Source: Variovorax paradoxus
Lineage (GTDB): Bacteria; Pseudomonadota; Gammaproteobacteria; Burkholderiales; Burkholderiaceae_C
Assembly: GCF_030815975.1 (NCBI RefSeq)
Contig: NZ_JAUSXL010000001.1
Coordinates: forward strand, 558,001 to 622,000
DNA: 64,000 nt
Reading direction: 5' to 3'
Every line of letters begins with the position of its first letter. Position 1 is the stretch's first letter. Shown in pieces: positions 49,486 to 58,455 of this stretch. The position numbers and the translations under genes were made by a program. The notes beneath the pieces were generated by a model. That model ran no database searches and had not been told where the DNA came from. It saw only the letters and a program-made list of their open reading frames with translations.

Positions 49486-51122
49486 GCGAGTGCCTCCCGG
49501 GTGGATGTGACTGCCGCGCGGTCCATGTCGTCGAGCCAGCCCTGGCGCAGCTCGGGCACCGAGCGCGCGAGCAGCTGGTAGTAGGGGTGGTGAGGCCCGC
49601 GCTCGTAGTCGGCGCGCGCCACCTGCGAGAGCTTGCGGCCATGCTGCATCACCACGATCTCGTCGCACACCGAGCGCACCGTGTGCAGATCGTGGCTGAT
49701 GAACAGGTAGGACACGCCGAGCTCGCGCCGCAGCTCGGCCATGAGGTCGAGCACCGCCGCGGCCACGACGGTGTCGAGCGCGGAAGTCACCTCGTCGCAC
49801 AGGATCAGGTCGGGCTCGGCCGCCAGCGCGCGCGCCAGGTTGACGCGCTGCTTCTGTCCGCCCGAAAGTCCGCCCGGCAAACGGTCGGCCACCGTGTGCG
49901 GCAGCTTCACGAGGTCGAGCAGTTCATGGATGCGCCGCTTGAGCGGTTCGCCGCGCAAGCCCTTGTAGAACTGCAGCGGCCGCGCCAGGATGCGCCAGAT
50001 GGTCTGCGACGGGTTCAGCGCCGTGTCGGCCATCTGGAACACGATCTGGATGCGGCGCAGCTGCTCGCGCTCGCGCTGCTGCAGCGTGGGCTCGAGCGCG
50101 TGCCCGTCGAACATGACGGTCCCGTGGCAGGGCTTGAGCAGGCCGGCGACGGCCCGCGCCAGCGTGGTCTTGCCGGAGCCCGATTCGCCGATCACGCCAA
50201 TGGCCTGCCCGCGGTAGAGCTTGAGGTTGATGTCCTCGAGGATGATCTTGGCCGGCTGGCCCTTGGCGTCCACCGCGCCATAGCCGCACGAAAGCTCCTG
50301 CACGTCGAGCAGCAGCGCGGAATCGCCCGAGGCCTGGCCCGACGCGCGCACCGCGGGCCGCGCCGCTGCCAGCAGGCACTTCGTGTAGTCGTCGGCCGGG
50401 GCAGCGAGGATCTGGCCGGTCGCGTTGAGCTCGCTCATCTTGCCGTTGCGCAGCACCAGGATGTGGTCGGCCATCTGCGCGACCACGGCCAGGTCGTGGC
50501 TCACGTACACCGCGGTGGCGCGGCGCTCGCGCACCACGCGGCGAAAGGCGCGCAGCACCTCGATCTGCGTCGTCACGTCGAGCGCGGTGGTCGGCTCGTC
50601 GAGGATCACCAGCTCGGGGTCGCCGATCAGCGCCATCGCCGCCATCAGCCGCTGCAGCTGGCCGCCGGAGACCTGGTGCGGATAGCGCGCGCCGATGGTT
50701 TCGGGATCGGGCAGCGCCAGTTCCCGGAACAGCTGCACCGCCTTGGCCTCGGCCTCGGCCCGCTTGCACAGGCCGTGGATGACGGTCGGCTCGACCACCT
50801 GGTCCATGATCGTGCGCGAGGGATTGAAGGAGGCGGCCGCGCTCTGCGCAATGTAGGAGACCGTGCGGCCGCGCAGCGAGCGCTGCTGCGCCGCATCGAG
50901 CGCCAGCACGTCGGTGTCGCCGATCTGCACGCGGCCCGCCGAGATGCGGCAGCCGTGGCGTGCATAGCCCATCAGCGCCAGCGCGGTGGTGGTCTTGCCG
51001 GAGCCCGACTCGCCGATCAGCGCCAGCACTTCGCCGGGCTGCACCGAAAAGCTCAGGTTGTCGACCAGCGTGCTGCTGCCCGCGCAGATGCGGAGGCCCT
51101 GGACAGTGAGTGGTGCGCCCAT
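49482..51122 (-). CDS. Peptide/nickel-type ABC transporter ATPase, two nucleotide-binding domains fused
   Basis: Double-ATPase of 546 residues, equivalent to DppD plus DppF in one chain. The first domain (about 1-265) has GESGSGKTT, VSGGQLQRLM and LVILDEPTTALD. The second (about 285-546) has GESGSGKTT, LSGGQKQRVN and LILCDEVTSALD. The second Walker B Asp is followed by Glu as expected, so both sites look functional. The start ATG at 51122 overlaps the permease stop. Confidence 0.92.
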   Translation of the reverse strand: MGAPLTVQGLRICAGSSTLVDNLSFSVQPGEVLALIGESGSGKTTTALALMGYARHGCRISAGRVQIGDTDVLALDAAQQRSLRGRTVSYIAQSAAASFNPSRTIMDQVVEPTVIHGLCKRAEAEAKAVQLFRELALPDPETIGARYPHQVSGGQLQRLMAAMALIGDPELVILDEPTTALDVTTQIEVLRAFRRVVRERRATAVYVSHDLAVVAQMADHILVLRNGKMSELNATGQILAAPADDYTKCLLAAARPAVRASGQASGDSALLLDVQELSCGYGAVDAKGQPAKIILEDINLKLYRGQAIGVIGESGSGKTTLARAVAGLLKPCHGTVMFDGHALEPTLQQREREQLRRIQIVFQMADTALNPSQTIWRILARPLQFYKGLRGEPLKRRIHELLDLVKLPHTVADRLPGGLSGGQKQRVNLARALAAEPDLILCDEVTSALDTVVAAAVLDLMAELRRELGVSYLFISHDLHTVRSVCDEIVVMQHGRKLSQVARADYERGPHHPYYQLLARSVPELRQGWLDDMDRAAVTSTREALA

Positions 51123-52027
51123 CAACGTGCTCCTCTTTCGCGCGCGGCACGGCCGGGCAGGTTGTCGATGACGAGATTGACCGCGATGGTCAGGCTCGCG
51201 ATGGCGAGTGCAGGCACGATCACCGAGGCGCCGCCCATGGCCAGCGCACCGATGTTTTCGCGCACCAGGGAACCCCAGTCGGCCACCGGCGGCTGGATGC
51301 CCAGGCCGAGGAAGCTCAGGCTCGCCAGCAGCAGCACGACATAGACGAAGCGCAGGCCCAGGTCGGCCAGCATCGGGCCCGCGATGTTGGGCAGGATCTC
51401 GCGCAGCATGATGTAGAGCGTGCCCTCGCCGCGCGTGCGCGCCACGGTCACGTAGTCGAGTGCGTTGATGTTGACGGCCAGCGAGCGCGCGATGCGGTAG
51501 GCGCCCGGCACATAGATGATGCCCGCCATGACCACCAGCATCGGCACCGAGGAGCCGAAGCCCGCCACCATGATGAGCGCGAACATCTTGCTCGGGATCG
51601 CGGTCAGCGTGTCCAGCCCGCGGCTGAGCACCGCGTCGATCCAGCGGCCGCTGGCGGCAGCCAGCAGCGCCAGCACGGTGCCGGTGCCGCTTGCCAGCAG
51701 TGTGGCCAGCAGTGCGACGCCGACCGTGTAGCGCGCCCCTTCGATGACGCGCGCCAGCATGTCGCGGCCGAGGTAGTCGGTGCCCAGCCAGTGCACCGCG
51801 CTGATCGGCGCGAAGACGTTCGAGGTGCCCGCGGCTGCCATGCTGTGCGACAGCAGCCACGGCCCGAGCAGCGCCGCGAGCACCCAGAACAGCAGCACCG
51901 CGAGGCCGAGCAGGCCGGAGGGTCCGAAGCCGCCGAGCCGGCGCAGCAGGTTGCTTCGCCGCGCGGGCGGCGCGGCGGCGGCGGAAGCCGTGGCATCCGG
52001 GGCCAGGGTGGAGGTGGTCGTTTCCAT
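51122..52027 (-). CDS. Peptide-type ABC transporter permease, DppC-like
   Basis: Permease of 301 residues with a long cytoplasmic N-terminus rich in Ala/Pro (residues 1-35), then about five to six helices. HWLGTDYLGRDMLARVIEGA and the EAA-like YVTVARTRGEGTLYIMLREI loop identify the DppC/OppC subfamily. It is coupled by overlap to the ATPase gene and lies 10 bases from the next permease. Confidence 0.9.
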   Translation of the reverse strand: METTTSTLAPDATASAAAAPPARRSNLLRRLGGFGPSGLLGLAVLLFWVLAALLGPWLLSHSMAAAGTSNVFAPISAVHWLGTDYLGRDMLARVIEGARYTVGVALLATLLASGTGTVLALLAAASGRWIDAVLSRGLDTLTAIPSKMFALIMVAGFGSSVPMLVVMAGIIYVPGAYRIARSLAVNINALDYVTVARTRGEGTLYIMLREILPNIAGPMLADLGLRFVYVVLLLASLSFLGLGIQPPVADWGSLVRENIGALAMGGASVIVPALAIASLTIAVNLVIDNLPGRAARERGAR

Positions 52028-52037
52028 GGAGTTGGCC

Positions 52038-52994
52038 TCAACGGTGCCGCAGCCGCGGGTTGGCGAGAATGCCGCAGACGTCGGCGGTCGTCACCAGGAT
52101 CAGATAGGCGCAGCAGAAGATCATGGCGCAGGTCTGCACCAGCGGCATGTCGCGCTGCGACACGCCGTCGACCATCAGCTTGGCGATGCCGGGGTAGTTG
52201 AAGATGGTCTCGACGATGATCACGCCGCCCAGCAGGTACGACAGGCTCAGCGCCACCGCGTTGGCGATCGGCCCCACCGCATTGGGCAGCGCATGCGCCA
52301 GCACCATGCGCATCGGCGAGGCGCCCTTGAGGCGCACCATCTCGATGTAGGGCGCCTCCAGCTGGTCGATCACCGCCGCGCGGGTCATGCGCATCATCTG
52401 CGCCACGATCACGCAGCACAGCACCAGCACCGGCATCGCGAAGGCGCGCAGCATCTGGCCTAGCGACTCGATGTCGTTGACGAAGGACAGCGCCGGCAGC
52501 CAGCGCAGCTGCACCGCGAACACCAGCACCGCGAGCGTCGCGACCAGGAACTCCGGCACCGACACCACGCCCACCGCGGCGGTGGAAGCCGCGCGGTCGA
52601 ACCACGAGCCGCGCCACACCGCCGATGCGATGCCGAGCGTCAACGCGATCGGCACCGAGAACAGCGCCGTGACGGCGGCGAGCAGCAGCGAATTCGGCAG
52701 GCGGCTGGCAACGAGCTCGCCGACCGGCATCTGCGTGGTGCTCGACGTGCCGAGATCGCCCTTCAGCAACCCGCCGAGCCAGCGCGCATAGCGCAGCGGC
52801 GCCGGCACGTCCAGGCCCATCTGGACACGCAACGCAGCCACCGCTTCGGGTGTCGCGTCCTGGCCGAGCTGCTCCTGCGCGGCATCGCCGGGCAGCACCG
52901 AGGTGATCGCGAATACGACCACCGACACCGCCAGCAGCGACAGCAGCGCGAGCACCAGCCGCTGGCCGAGGAGCCTGAGGATCACGGGGTTCAT
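52038..52994 (-). CDS. Peptide-type ABC transporter permease, DppB-like
   Basis: Permease of 318 residues from the ATG at 52994. LGQRLVLALLSLLAVSVVVF is helix 1. LGLDVPAPLRYARWLGGLLK-type segment (MGLDVPAPLRYARWLGGLLK), GDLGTSSTTQMPVGELVASR and MVRLKGASPMRMVLAHALPN identify the DppB/OppB subfamily. It follows the binding-protein gene, whose stop is 37 bases upstream. Confidence 0.9.
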   Translation of the reverse strand: MNPVILRLLGQRLVLALLSLLAVSVVVFAITSVLPGDAAQEQLGQDATPEAVAALRVQMGLDVPAPLRYARWLGGLLKGDLGTSSTTQMPVGELVASRLPNSLLLAAVTALFSVPIALTLGIASAVWRGSWFDRAASTAAVGVVSVPEFLVATLAVLVFAVQLRWLPALSFVNDIESLGQMLRAFAMPVLVLCCVIVAQMMRMTRAAVIDQLEAPYIEMVRLKGASPMRMVLAHALPNAVGPIANAVALSLSYLLGGVIIVETIFNYPGIAKLMVDGVSQRDMPLVQTCAMIFCCAYLILVTTADVCGILANPRLRHR

Positions 52995-53031
52995 CGCAAT
53001 GCTCCGGTGGCGACGCGCTGTGGGCGCTGCG

Positions 53032-54654
53032 TCATGCATCCAGCCATACGTTCTCGGCGAAGTTGTAGCCCATGAGGCCGCCCAGCGGAATGGGCGACAG
53101 GCCCTTGAGCTTGGAGGTGTGGCCGTCGATGCTCGAGAGGAACAGCGGGATGCCGATGCCGGCCTCCTGGTGGATCATGGTCTGCATGTCGGCGTACATC
53201 TGCTTGCGCTTGGCCAGGTCGGTCTCGGCGCGCGAAGCCAGCAGCAGCTGGTCGAACTTCTCGCTTTTCCAGCGCGACTCGTTCCACGCCGCACCCGACT
53301 GGAAGAACTGCGTCAGCAGCACGTCGGCGCTCGGGCGCGGGTTCACGTTGCCAAAGCCCACATGGCTGTTGAGCCAGTGGTTCGACCAGTAGCCGTCGGC
53401 CGGCATGCGCTTGATGTCGATCTCCAGCCCCGCGCGCTGCGCCGTCTGCTGCAGCAGCAGCGCCATCTCCACCGAGTAGAGCGCCGCGGGCGAAGCCACC
53501 ATCGGCACCTTGCCCGTGATGCCGGACTTCTGCAGGTGGAACTTCGCCTTGTCGAGGTCGAAGGGACGCTGCGGCAGGCCGGCGAAGTAGAAGCGGTTGG
53601 TCGGATCGACCGGCTGGTCGTTGGCCACCGCGGCATAGTCGAGCGCGATGGTCTTCTTCATCTGCTCGCGGTCGAACAGGTGCTTCATGCCGAGCACGAA
53701 GTCCGGGTTGGCACCGGGACCCACGTCCTTGCGCATCACGAGGTCGGAGTACTGGCCGGACTGGGTGACGAAGATGCCGAAGCCCGGCGTGCCCTTCACG
53801 CGTTCCACCGAGCGCGGATTGACCGAGCCCACCAGGTCCATGCCGCCCGACAGCAGCGCGTTGACGCGCGCGCTCTCGTCGCCGATGCCGATGAATTCGA
53901 TTTCGTCGAGGTAGGGCTTGCCGGGCTTCCAGTAGGCGTCGTTGCGTACCATCAGCGAGCGCACGCCGGGCTTGAACTCCTTGAGCTTGTAGGGACCGGT
54001 GCCGATGCCGGCGTTGAAGTCGGTGGTGCCTTCCTTGACGATGTGAAAGTGGAAGGTGCCCAGGATCACGGGCAGGTCGGCGTTCGGCGAGGTGAGCACG
54101 AAGGTCACCTCGTTCGGGCCGGTGGCCTTGGCGCTTTCGATCTGGTCGGCAAGGATCTTGGCCTTGGAGGCGGTGGCCGCATCCTTGTGGCGCAGGATCG
54201 AGAACACCACGTCGGCGGGGGAGAGGGCCTTGCCGTCGTGGAAGGTCACGCCGCGGCGCAAGGTGAAGACCCAGGTCTTGGCGTCCTTGGTGGTGAACGA
54301 TTCGGCCAGCGCGGGCTGCGGCGTGAGCGTGCCGTCCAGCGTGGTCAGGCCGTTGTAGATCATGTTGCAGCGCGAGTAGTCGGTCTGGTTCGACTGCTTG
54401 GCCGGATCGAGCGTGTCGGTGGCCGCGGCCGTGGCGCCCGCCACCCGGATGCGCCCGCCACGCCGTGGCGTCTGCGCATGGGCGGACACGGCCATGCCCG
54501 CGAGACTGCCGGCGAGGGTGGCCTGCATGCCGCCGGCCATCAGCATTGCCAGGATGTCGCGGCGCGAGGCGCCGCGCTTGAGCGACTCCATCACACGAAG
54601 GCTTTCGCCGGGACCGACGAGGTTTTCGAACCTCTTGTTGCTGCTGTCGCTCAT
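53032..54654 (-). CDS. Peptide/polyamine-type ABC transporter substrate-binding protein (SBP family 5)
   Basis: Large binding protein of 540 residues with a Tat-type signal (ASRRDILAMLMAGGMQATLA, about residues 29-48, cleavage near AHAQ). The family-5 core follows: ATDTLDPAKQSNQTDYSRCN, LRRGVTFHDGKALSPADVVF and NADLPVILGTFHFHIVKEG. Ligands in this family are peptides, opines, polyamines or nickel. Operon partners downstream (two permeases, ATPase, tartrate-type dehydrogenase, SSADH) indicate import of a carbon and nitrogen source that ends as succinate. Confidence 0.92.
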   Translation of the reverse strand: MSDSSNKRFENLVGPGESLRVMESLKRGASRRDILAMLMAGGMQATLAGSLAGMAVSAHAQTPRRGGRIRVAGATAAATDTLDPAKQSNQTDYSRCNMIYNGLTTLDGTLTPQPALAESFTTKDAKTWVFTLRRGVTFHDGKALSPADVVFSILRHKDAATASKAKILADQIESAKATGPNEVTFVLTSPNADLPVILGTFHFHIVKEGTTDFNAGIGTGPYKLKEFKPGVRSLMVRNDAYWKPGKPYLDEIEFIGIGDESARVNALLSGGMDLVGSVNPRSVERVKGTPGFGIFVTQSGQYSDLVMRKDVGPGANPDFVLGMKHLFDREQMKKTIALDYAAVANDQPVDPTNRFYFAGLPQRPFDLDKAKFHLQKSGITGKVPMVASPAALYSVEMALLLQQTAQRAGLEIDIKRMPADGYWSNHWLNSHVGFGNVNPRPSADVLLTQFFQSGAAWNESRWKSEKFDQLLLASRAETDLAKRKQMYADMQTMIHQEAGIGIPLFLSSIDGHTSKLKGLSPIPLGGLMGYNFAENVWLDA

Positions 54655-54723
54655 GATGGGTTACTCCTGGATTGATCCCTTGGGTTGAAGAACACGAAAC
54701 GAAAACGCGTAGCTCGCAGGCGC

Positions 54724-56019
54724 TCAGGCCAGCCTGTCCTTGAGCGTGTAGTAGAGGCCCACCGCCGGCAGGAACCAGGGCGGACCGAAGTGGCCGGGAA
54801 TGGCGGGCCAGTCGCGGCCCTGCCAGGGGTTGGCGCCCGCGTCGCCGTTCATCACGGCGGCCATGCGCTCGCCCATGTGAACCGACATCTGCGTGCCATG
54901 GCCGCTGTAGCCCATGGCGTAGTAGAGGCCGTCGCGTTCGCCGGCATGGGGCAGGCGGTCCTGCGTGATGTCGACGAGGCCGCCCCAGCAATAGTCGAGC
55001 CGCACGGCGCCGAGCTGCGGAAAGGTCTGGGCCAGTCCGGCGCGCAGGATCTCGCCGCTTGCGGCATCGGCCTGCGGGCTGGAGACCGAGAAGCGCGCGC
55101 GGCCGCCGAACACCAGCCGGTGGTCGGCCGTGAGCCGGAAGTAGTGGTGGATGTTCGCCACCGTGGTGTAGGTGCGCCGCGCCGCGAGCAGCACCAGCGC
55201 GCGGTCCGCACCGAGCGGTTCGGTGACGACGATGAAGCTGCCGATCGGCACGATGCGCCGGCGCAGCCAGCCGAAGCTGCCATAGCCGCCGTGGCGCGTG
55301 GCGCCGGTGGCCAGCAGCACCTGCTGCGCGGTGACGACGGCACCGCCGGCGGTGTGCAGCCGGTGCACATGGCCCTGGCCCAGGCGCTCGATGCGGTTCA
55401 CCGCAGTGCCGGTGTGGATCTGCGCTCCGTAGCGCTGCGCGGCCTCGGCCAGGCCGTGGGCGAAGCGGCCCATGTGCATCTGGCCGCTGCGCTTGTAGAG
55501 CAGGCCGCCGTGAAAGCGCTCGCTCTGCACCTCGCCGCGCACCTGCGCCGCGTCGAGGATCTCGACGTCGGTATCCACGCCGTCATGGACCAGGCGCTCG
55601 GCGCTGCGTTCGAGTGCGGCCATCTGGTGGGCGCGCGTGGCGAGCTTGAGCTTGCCGTGGCGCATGAAGTCGCAGTCGATGGCTTCGTCGCGCACGAGCC
55701 GCGCCACGGTGTCCACCGCGTCGTCGTAGGCGCGGTACCAGGCGCGGGCCTTGTCGATGCCGACCTTGGCGGCCACGTCGGCATAGTCCACCGCCAGCCC
55801 GTTGTTGACGTGCCCGCCGTTGCGCCCCGACGCCTCGGCCGCCACCCGCGTGCCGGCCTCCAGTACCGCGACGCGCGCACCGCGCCGGGCCAAGGTCCGC
55901 GCCGCCGAGAGGCCGGTGAAGCCCCCGCCGACGATCGCGACGTCGACCTGCGCCGGCAGCTCGTGCGCCTCCGGGGCGAACGCAGGCGCCGAATCGGTCC
56001 AGTAGGAGTCGAGCTTCAT
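54724..56019 (-). CDS. FAD-dependent amine/amino-acid oxidoreductase (DAO family, PuuB-like)
   Basis: Flavoprotein of 431 residues, start ATG at 56019. FAD motif VAIVGGGFTGLSAARTLARR (about residues 27-46), RNGGHVNNGLAVDYADVA, LLATGATRHGG, RFSVSSPQADAASG and the C-terminal YCWGGLVDITQDRLPHAG with GYSGHGTQMSVHMGER. This matches the gamma-glutamylputrescine oxidase / glycine-oxidase-like group. A role in oxidising an amine before SSADH action is plausible. It ends 70 bases before the start of the binding-protein gene. Confidence 0.88.
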   Translation of the reverse strand: MKLDSYWTDSAPAFAPEAHELPAQVDVAIVGGGFTGLSAARTLARRGARVAVLEAGTRVAAEASGRNGGHVNNGLAVDYADVAAKVGIDKARAWYRAYDDAVDTVARLVRDEAIDCDFMRHGKLKLATRAHQMAALERSAERLVHDGVDTDVEILDAAQVRGEVQSERFHGGLLYKRSGQMHMGRFAHGLAEAAQRYGAQIHTGTAVNRIERLGQGHVHRLHTAGGAVVTAQQVLLATGATRHGGYGSFGWLRRRIVPIGSFIVVTEPLGADRALVLLAARRTYTTVANIHHYFRLTADHRLVFGGRARFSVSSPQADAASGEILRAGLAQTFPQLGAVRLDYCWGGLVDITQDRLPHAGERDGLYYAMGYSGHGTQMSVHMGERMAAVMNGDAGANPWQGRDWPAIPGHFGPPWFLPAVGLYYTLKDRLA

Positions 56020-56047
56020 GGCGTGAGGCTGATGCTGGAAAAAAAGA

Positions 56048-56713
56048 TCAGAGCCCGACGACGCCGGGCAGCCCGCCGATGTCCTGGATCTCGGTATAGC
56101 GGTAGGCCGGATTGCCCGGGCCATGGCCGCGATTGACGAACACCTTGTTGACGATGCCGATGTCGTCCGCCGACATCAGGTCGTAGCGCAGGCTGGACGA
56201 CACGTGCAGCACGTCTTCCGGATTGCAGCCGAGCGAGTCGAGCATGTATTCGAAAGCCTGCAGCCGCGGCTTGTAGGCCTGGGCCTGCTGCGCGGTGTAA
56301 ACGCGGTGGAAGGGCGCGCCGAGCATCGCCACGTTCTTCTGGATCTGGTCGTCCGAGGCGTTCGACAGGATGACCAGCGGAATTTCTTTCGCCACCTTGG
56401 CCAGGTCGGCGGCCACGTCGTCGTGCGGACCCCAGGTGGGCACGGCGTCGTAATATTTCTGGCCGTCGCTGTCGAGGTACTGGATCTTCCACTTCTTGCA
56501 CAGGCGCCGCACCGCGTTCTTCAGCACCACCTCGTAGGGCTGCCACGCGCCCAGCACTTCGTCGAAGCGGTAGGCGGTGAAGTCGGCGACGAACTGATCC
56601 ATCTGCTCGGGCTTGATGCGGTCGGCGAAGAGGTCGGTGGTCAGCTCCTTCATGCGGAACCGGGTGAGGGTGCCGTAGCAGTCGAAGGTCACGTATTTGG
56701 GACGGAAGGTCAT
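56048..56713 (-). CDS. HAD-family hydrolase, haloacid dehalogenase type II-like
   Basis: Protein of 221 residues with HAD motifs: nucleophile Asp in VTFDCYGTLTRF (motif I), VILSNASDDQI (motif II Ser), KPRLQAFEYML (motif III Lys), and SSLRYDLMSADDIG (motif IV). The cap domain is at about 18-100. Members hydrolyse 2-haloacids or phosphates. It precedes the FAD oxidoreductase gene by 28 bases, so it is the first gene of the operon. Confidence 0.9.
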   Translation of the reverse strand: MTFRPKYVTFDCYGTLTRFRMKELTTDLFADRIKPEQMDQFVADFTAYRFDEVLGAWQPYEVVLKNAVRRLCKKWKIQYLDSDGQKYYDAVPTWGPHDDVAADLAKVAKEIPLVILSNASDDQIQKNVAMLGAPFHRVYTAQQAQAYKPRLQAFEYMLDSLGCNPEDVLHVSSSLRYDLMSADDIGIVNKVFVNRGHGPGNPAYRYTEIQDIGGLPGVVGL

Positions 56714-57216
56714 GGTCTCGGGTCCTGTGTAAAAGGTGGCAAATGCGACAAACTCATTACGAAGCGATTGCAGCACGCCGTCGCTCGGGGGATGTAGGGA
56801 AAAACGACTCCTGCCGAAACGAAGCTGCGGTTTGCGGGGGTGGCGACGGCATGCCGTGCGGTATGCCCTTCATGCGTGCGGCCGTGCACCTCAGTGCGTC
56901 GCGGCAAAGTCGACGGGCACGTTTTTGAAGCGCAGCCTGGCTTCGAATGGCCTGGCGTTCCAGGTCCTTGCCGGAGCATGTTGAGCGAATCGAAGGCTTG
57001 CATGGCGGCAGGTCGTGGAAGTGGTCGTCGATCCTAGGCAGGTTGGCACGGCATTTGTGTGCGTATGCAGGCGCTCCGCCGCAGCGAATTGCAAAACCGG
57101 GGGGTGCTGCAACCGAAGCTTGCAAGTTGCGAAAGAGGCCGATTTCGGTCTGGTGCGGCGCGGCAATGTCGTCCAAGATGGATGCGCCAATCCTTCGCAA
57201 CAGAGAGTTTTCCCCT
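56714..57216. promoter_or_regulatory. 503-base divergent intergenic region with a weak sigma-54-like site
   Basis: No credible gene was found; the open frames through it lack family matches and codon bias. It separates the minus-strand HAD-led operon from the plus-strand GNAT gene and must hold promoters for both. A TGGCACG-N4-TTGT sequence at 57044-57058 resembles a sigma-54 -24/-12 element but has T for the invariant C at the -12 GC. No hairpin or riboswitch was seen. Confidence 0.3.
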
Positions 57217-58095
57217 ATGCCTGAACCCACTTCAAACGCACCCGCCATGGATGGCGTGGTGCTCAGGCCGATGACGGCCGCCGACCTTCCACAGGCGCAT
57301 GCGCTTTCGGCCGAACTGCGCTGGCCGCACCGCCCTGCCGACTGGGAGCAGGTGTTCTCGCATGCCGACGGCATTGCGGTCGAGCGCGATGGCGAGATCA
57401 TCGCGACCGGTCTGCGCTGGCGCTGGGGCGAGAGCCACGCCACCATCGGCCTGGTGATCGTCACGCCCGCCTGCCAGGGCCGCCGCATCGGGCACCGCCT
57501 GATGAGCGCGCTGCTCGAAGGGCTGGAAGACCGCACGGTGCTGCTGCATGCCACGTCGGAAGGGCGCGGGCTCTACGAGCGGCTGGGCTTCGTGCGAACC
57601 GGCGAGATGCGGCAGCACCAGGGCATTGCGCAGCCGGCGCCGCTGGTCGCGCTGCAGCCGGGCTGGCGCCTGCGGCCGGCGGGCCTCAACGAACTGCCGG
57701 CGCTGCAGGCGCTCGACGCGGCGGCACGCGGCATGCCGCGCGATGCACTCGTCGGCGAGCTGCTGCAAAGCGCCGATGCCTGCGTGGTGCTCGACCACGA
57801 TAACGAGCCGAAGGGTTTCGCGATGCTGCGGCGCTTTGGGCGTGGGCATTCGATCGGCCCGGTGGTCGCGCCCGACGCCGAGGGCGCGAAGGCGCTGATC
57901 GCGCATCTCGCGGGGCTGAATGCCGGGCACTTCACGCGTATCGACATCGACTTCGACAGCGGCCTGGCCGAATGGCTCGAGAGCATCGGGCTGCTGCGCG
58001 TGGATGCGCCGACGACGATGGTGCGGGGTGCGCCGCTTGCTGTTGCGGCGCAAGGGCCGTCGCTGTTCGCGATCGTTACGCAGGCTGTTGGGTAG
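57217..58095 (+). CDS. GNAT-family N-acetyltransferase, two domains
   Basis: Protein of 292 residues. The first GNAT domain (about residues 8-145) has the acetyl-CoA pyrophosphate loop VTPACQGRRIGHRLMSALLE. The second half (about 150-292) is a degenerate acetyltransferase-like domain (QPGWRLRPAGLNELPALQAL, ADACVVLDHDNEPKGFAMLR), as in YitH/HslE-type proteins. The acceptor is unknown. The ATG at 57217 follows AGAGAG. It stands alone before the repeat region. Confidence 0.88.
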   Translation: MPEPTSNAPAMDGVVLRPMTAADLPQAHALSAELRWPHRPADWEQVFSHADGIAVERDGEIIATGLRWRWGESHATIGLVIVTPACQGRRIGHRLMSALLEGLEDRTVLLHATSEGRGLYERLGFVRTGEMRQHQGIAQPAPLVALQPGWRLRPAGLNELPALQALDAAARGMPRDALVGELLQSADACVVLDHDNEPKGFAMLRRFGRGHSIGPVVAPDAEGAKALIAHLAGLNAGHFTRIDIDFDSGLAEWLESIGLLRVDAPTTMVRGAPLAVAAQGPSLFAIVTQAVG

Positions 58096-58150
58096 GGTGA
58101 AAGCTTGCTGTTCGGGGCGCTGCTGCTGTTCAGGGCGCGCTCCCGCCGAC

Positions 58151-58220
58151 GGGGTACCTTGCTCCGCGAATGTCCCCCGCCCTTCGGGCTCCTCCTTGAT
58201 TTCGCTGCGCAAGGCACCCC
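58151..58220. repeat. Structured repeat element A
   Basis: About 70 bases with a terminal stem GGGGTACCTTGC (58151-58162) pairing to GCAAGGCACCCC (58209-58220), 11 of 12 matches. It encloses TCCGCGAATGTCCCCCGCCC, TTC, GGGC and TCCTCCTTGATTTCGCT. Inside is GCCC-TTC-GGGC. It is an inverted copy of element B (58281-58374), with compensatory differences in the stems. Confidence 0.75.
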
Positions 58221-58280
58221 ATCGACGGGAGCGTTGGACAGAGCGGTTGTTGATCAGCTGTACACCAAGAGCGTGCCCTG

Positions 58281-58374
58281 GTGCACAGGGCATCGGGTAC
58301 TCCCCGCAGCGAAATAAAGGAGGAGCCGAAGGCGGGGGACATTCGCGGAGGGGAGTACCCGGTGGCCTGTGCAC
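58281..58374. repeat. Structured repeat element B (inverted relative to A)
   Basis: A 25-base outer stem (58281-58305 with 58350-58374, 23 of 25 matches) encloses AGCGAAATAAAGGAGGAGCC, GAA, GGCGGGGGACATTCGCGGA, the reverse complement of the core of element A. The terminal stem is TACTCCCC / GGGGAGTA here against TACCTTGC / GCAAGGCA in A, and the inner loop stem is GCC/GGC against GCCC/GGGC. Differences are paired, so structure is kept. Confidence 0.75.
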
Positions 58375-58375
58375 G

Positions 58376-58447
58376 CGCCCCGAACAACAGCGCCCCGAAC
58401 AACAGCGCCCCGAACAACAGCACCAAGAACAACAGCGCCAAGAACAC
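58376..58447. repeat. 15-base tandem repeat (minisatellite)
   Basis: Unit CGCCCCGAACAACAG is perfect three times (58376-58420), followed by a variant CACCAAGAACAACAG and a partial CGCCAAGAACAC. It ends nine bases before the reductase ATG at 58456. Its frame is open and continues into the reductase, so an N-terminal (TAPRT)n extension is possible from an ATG at 58369. The reverse complement of the unit recurs in degenerate form at 58108-58137. Confidence 0.8.
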
Positions 58448-58455
58448 ACCTCCTC

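Noticed and set aside
58376..58447. Tandem 15-base repeats as a CRISPR array
   Set aside because: Units are contiguous with no spacers, and no cas genes are present.
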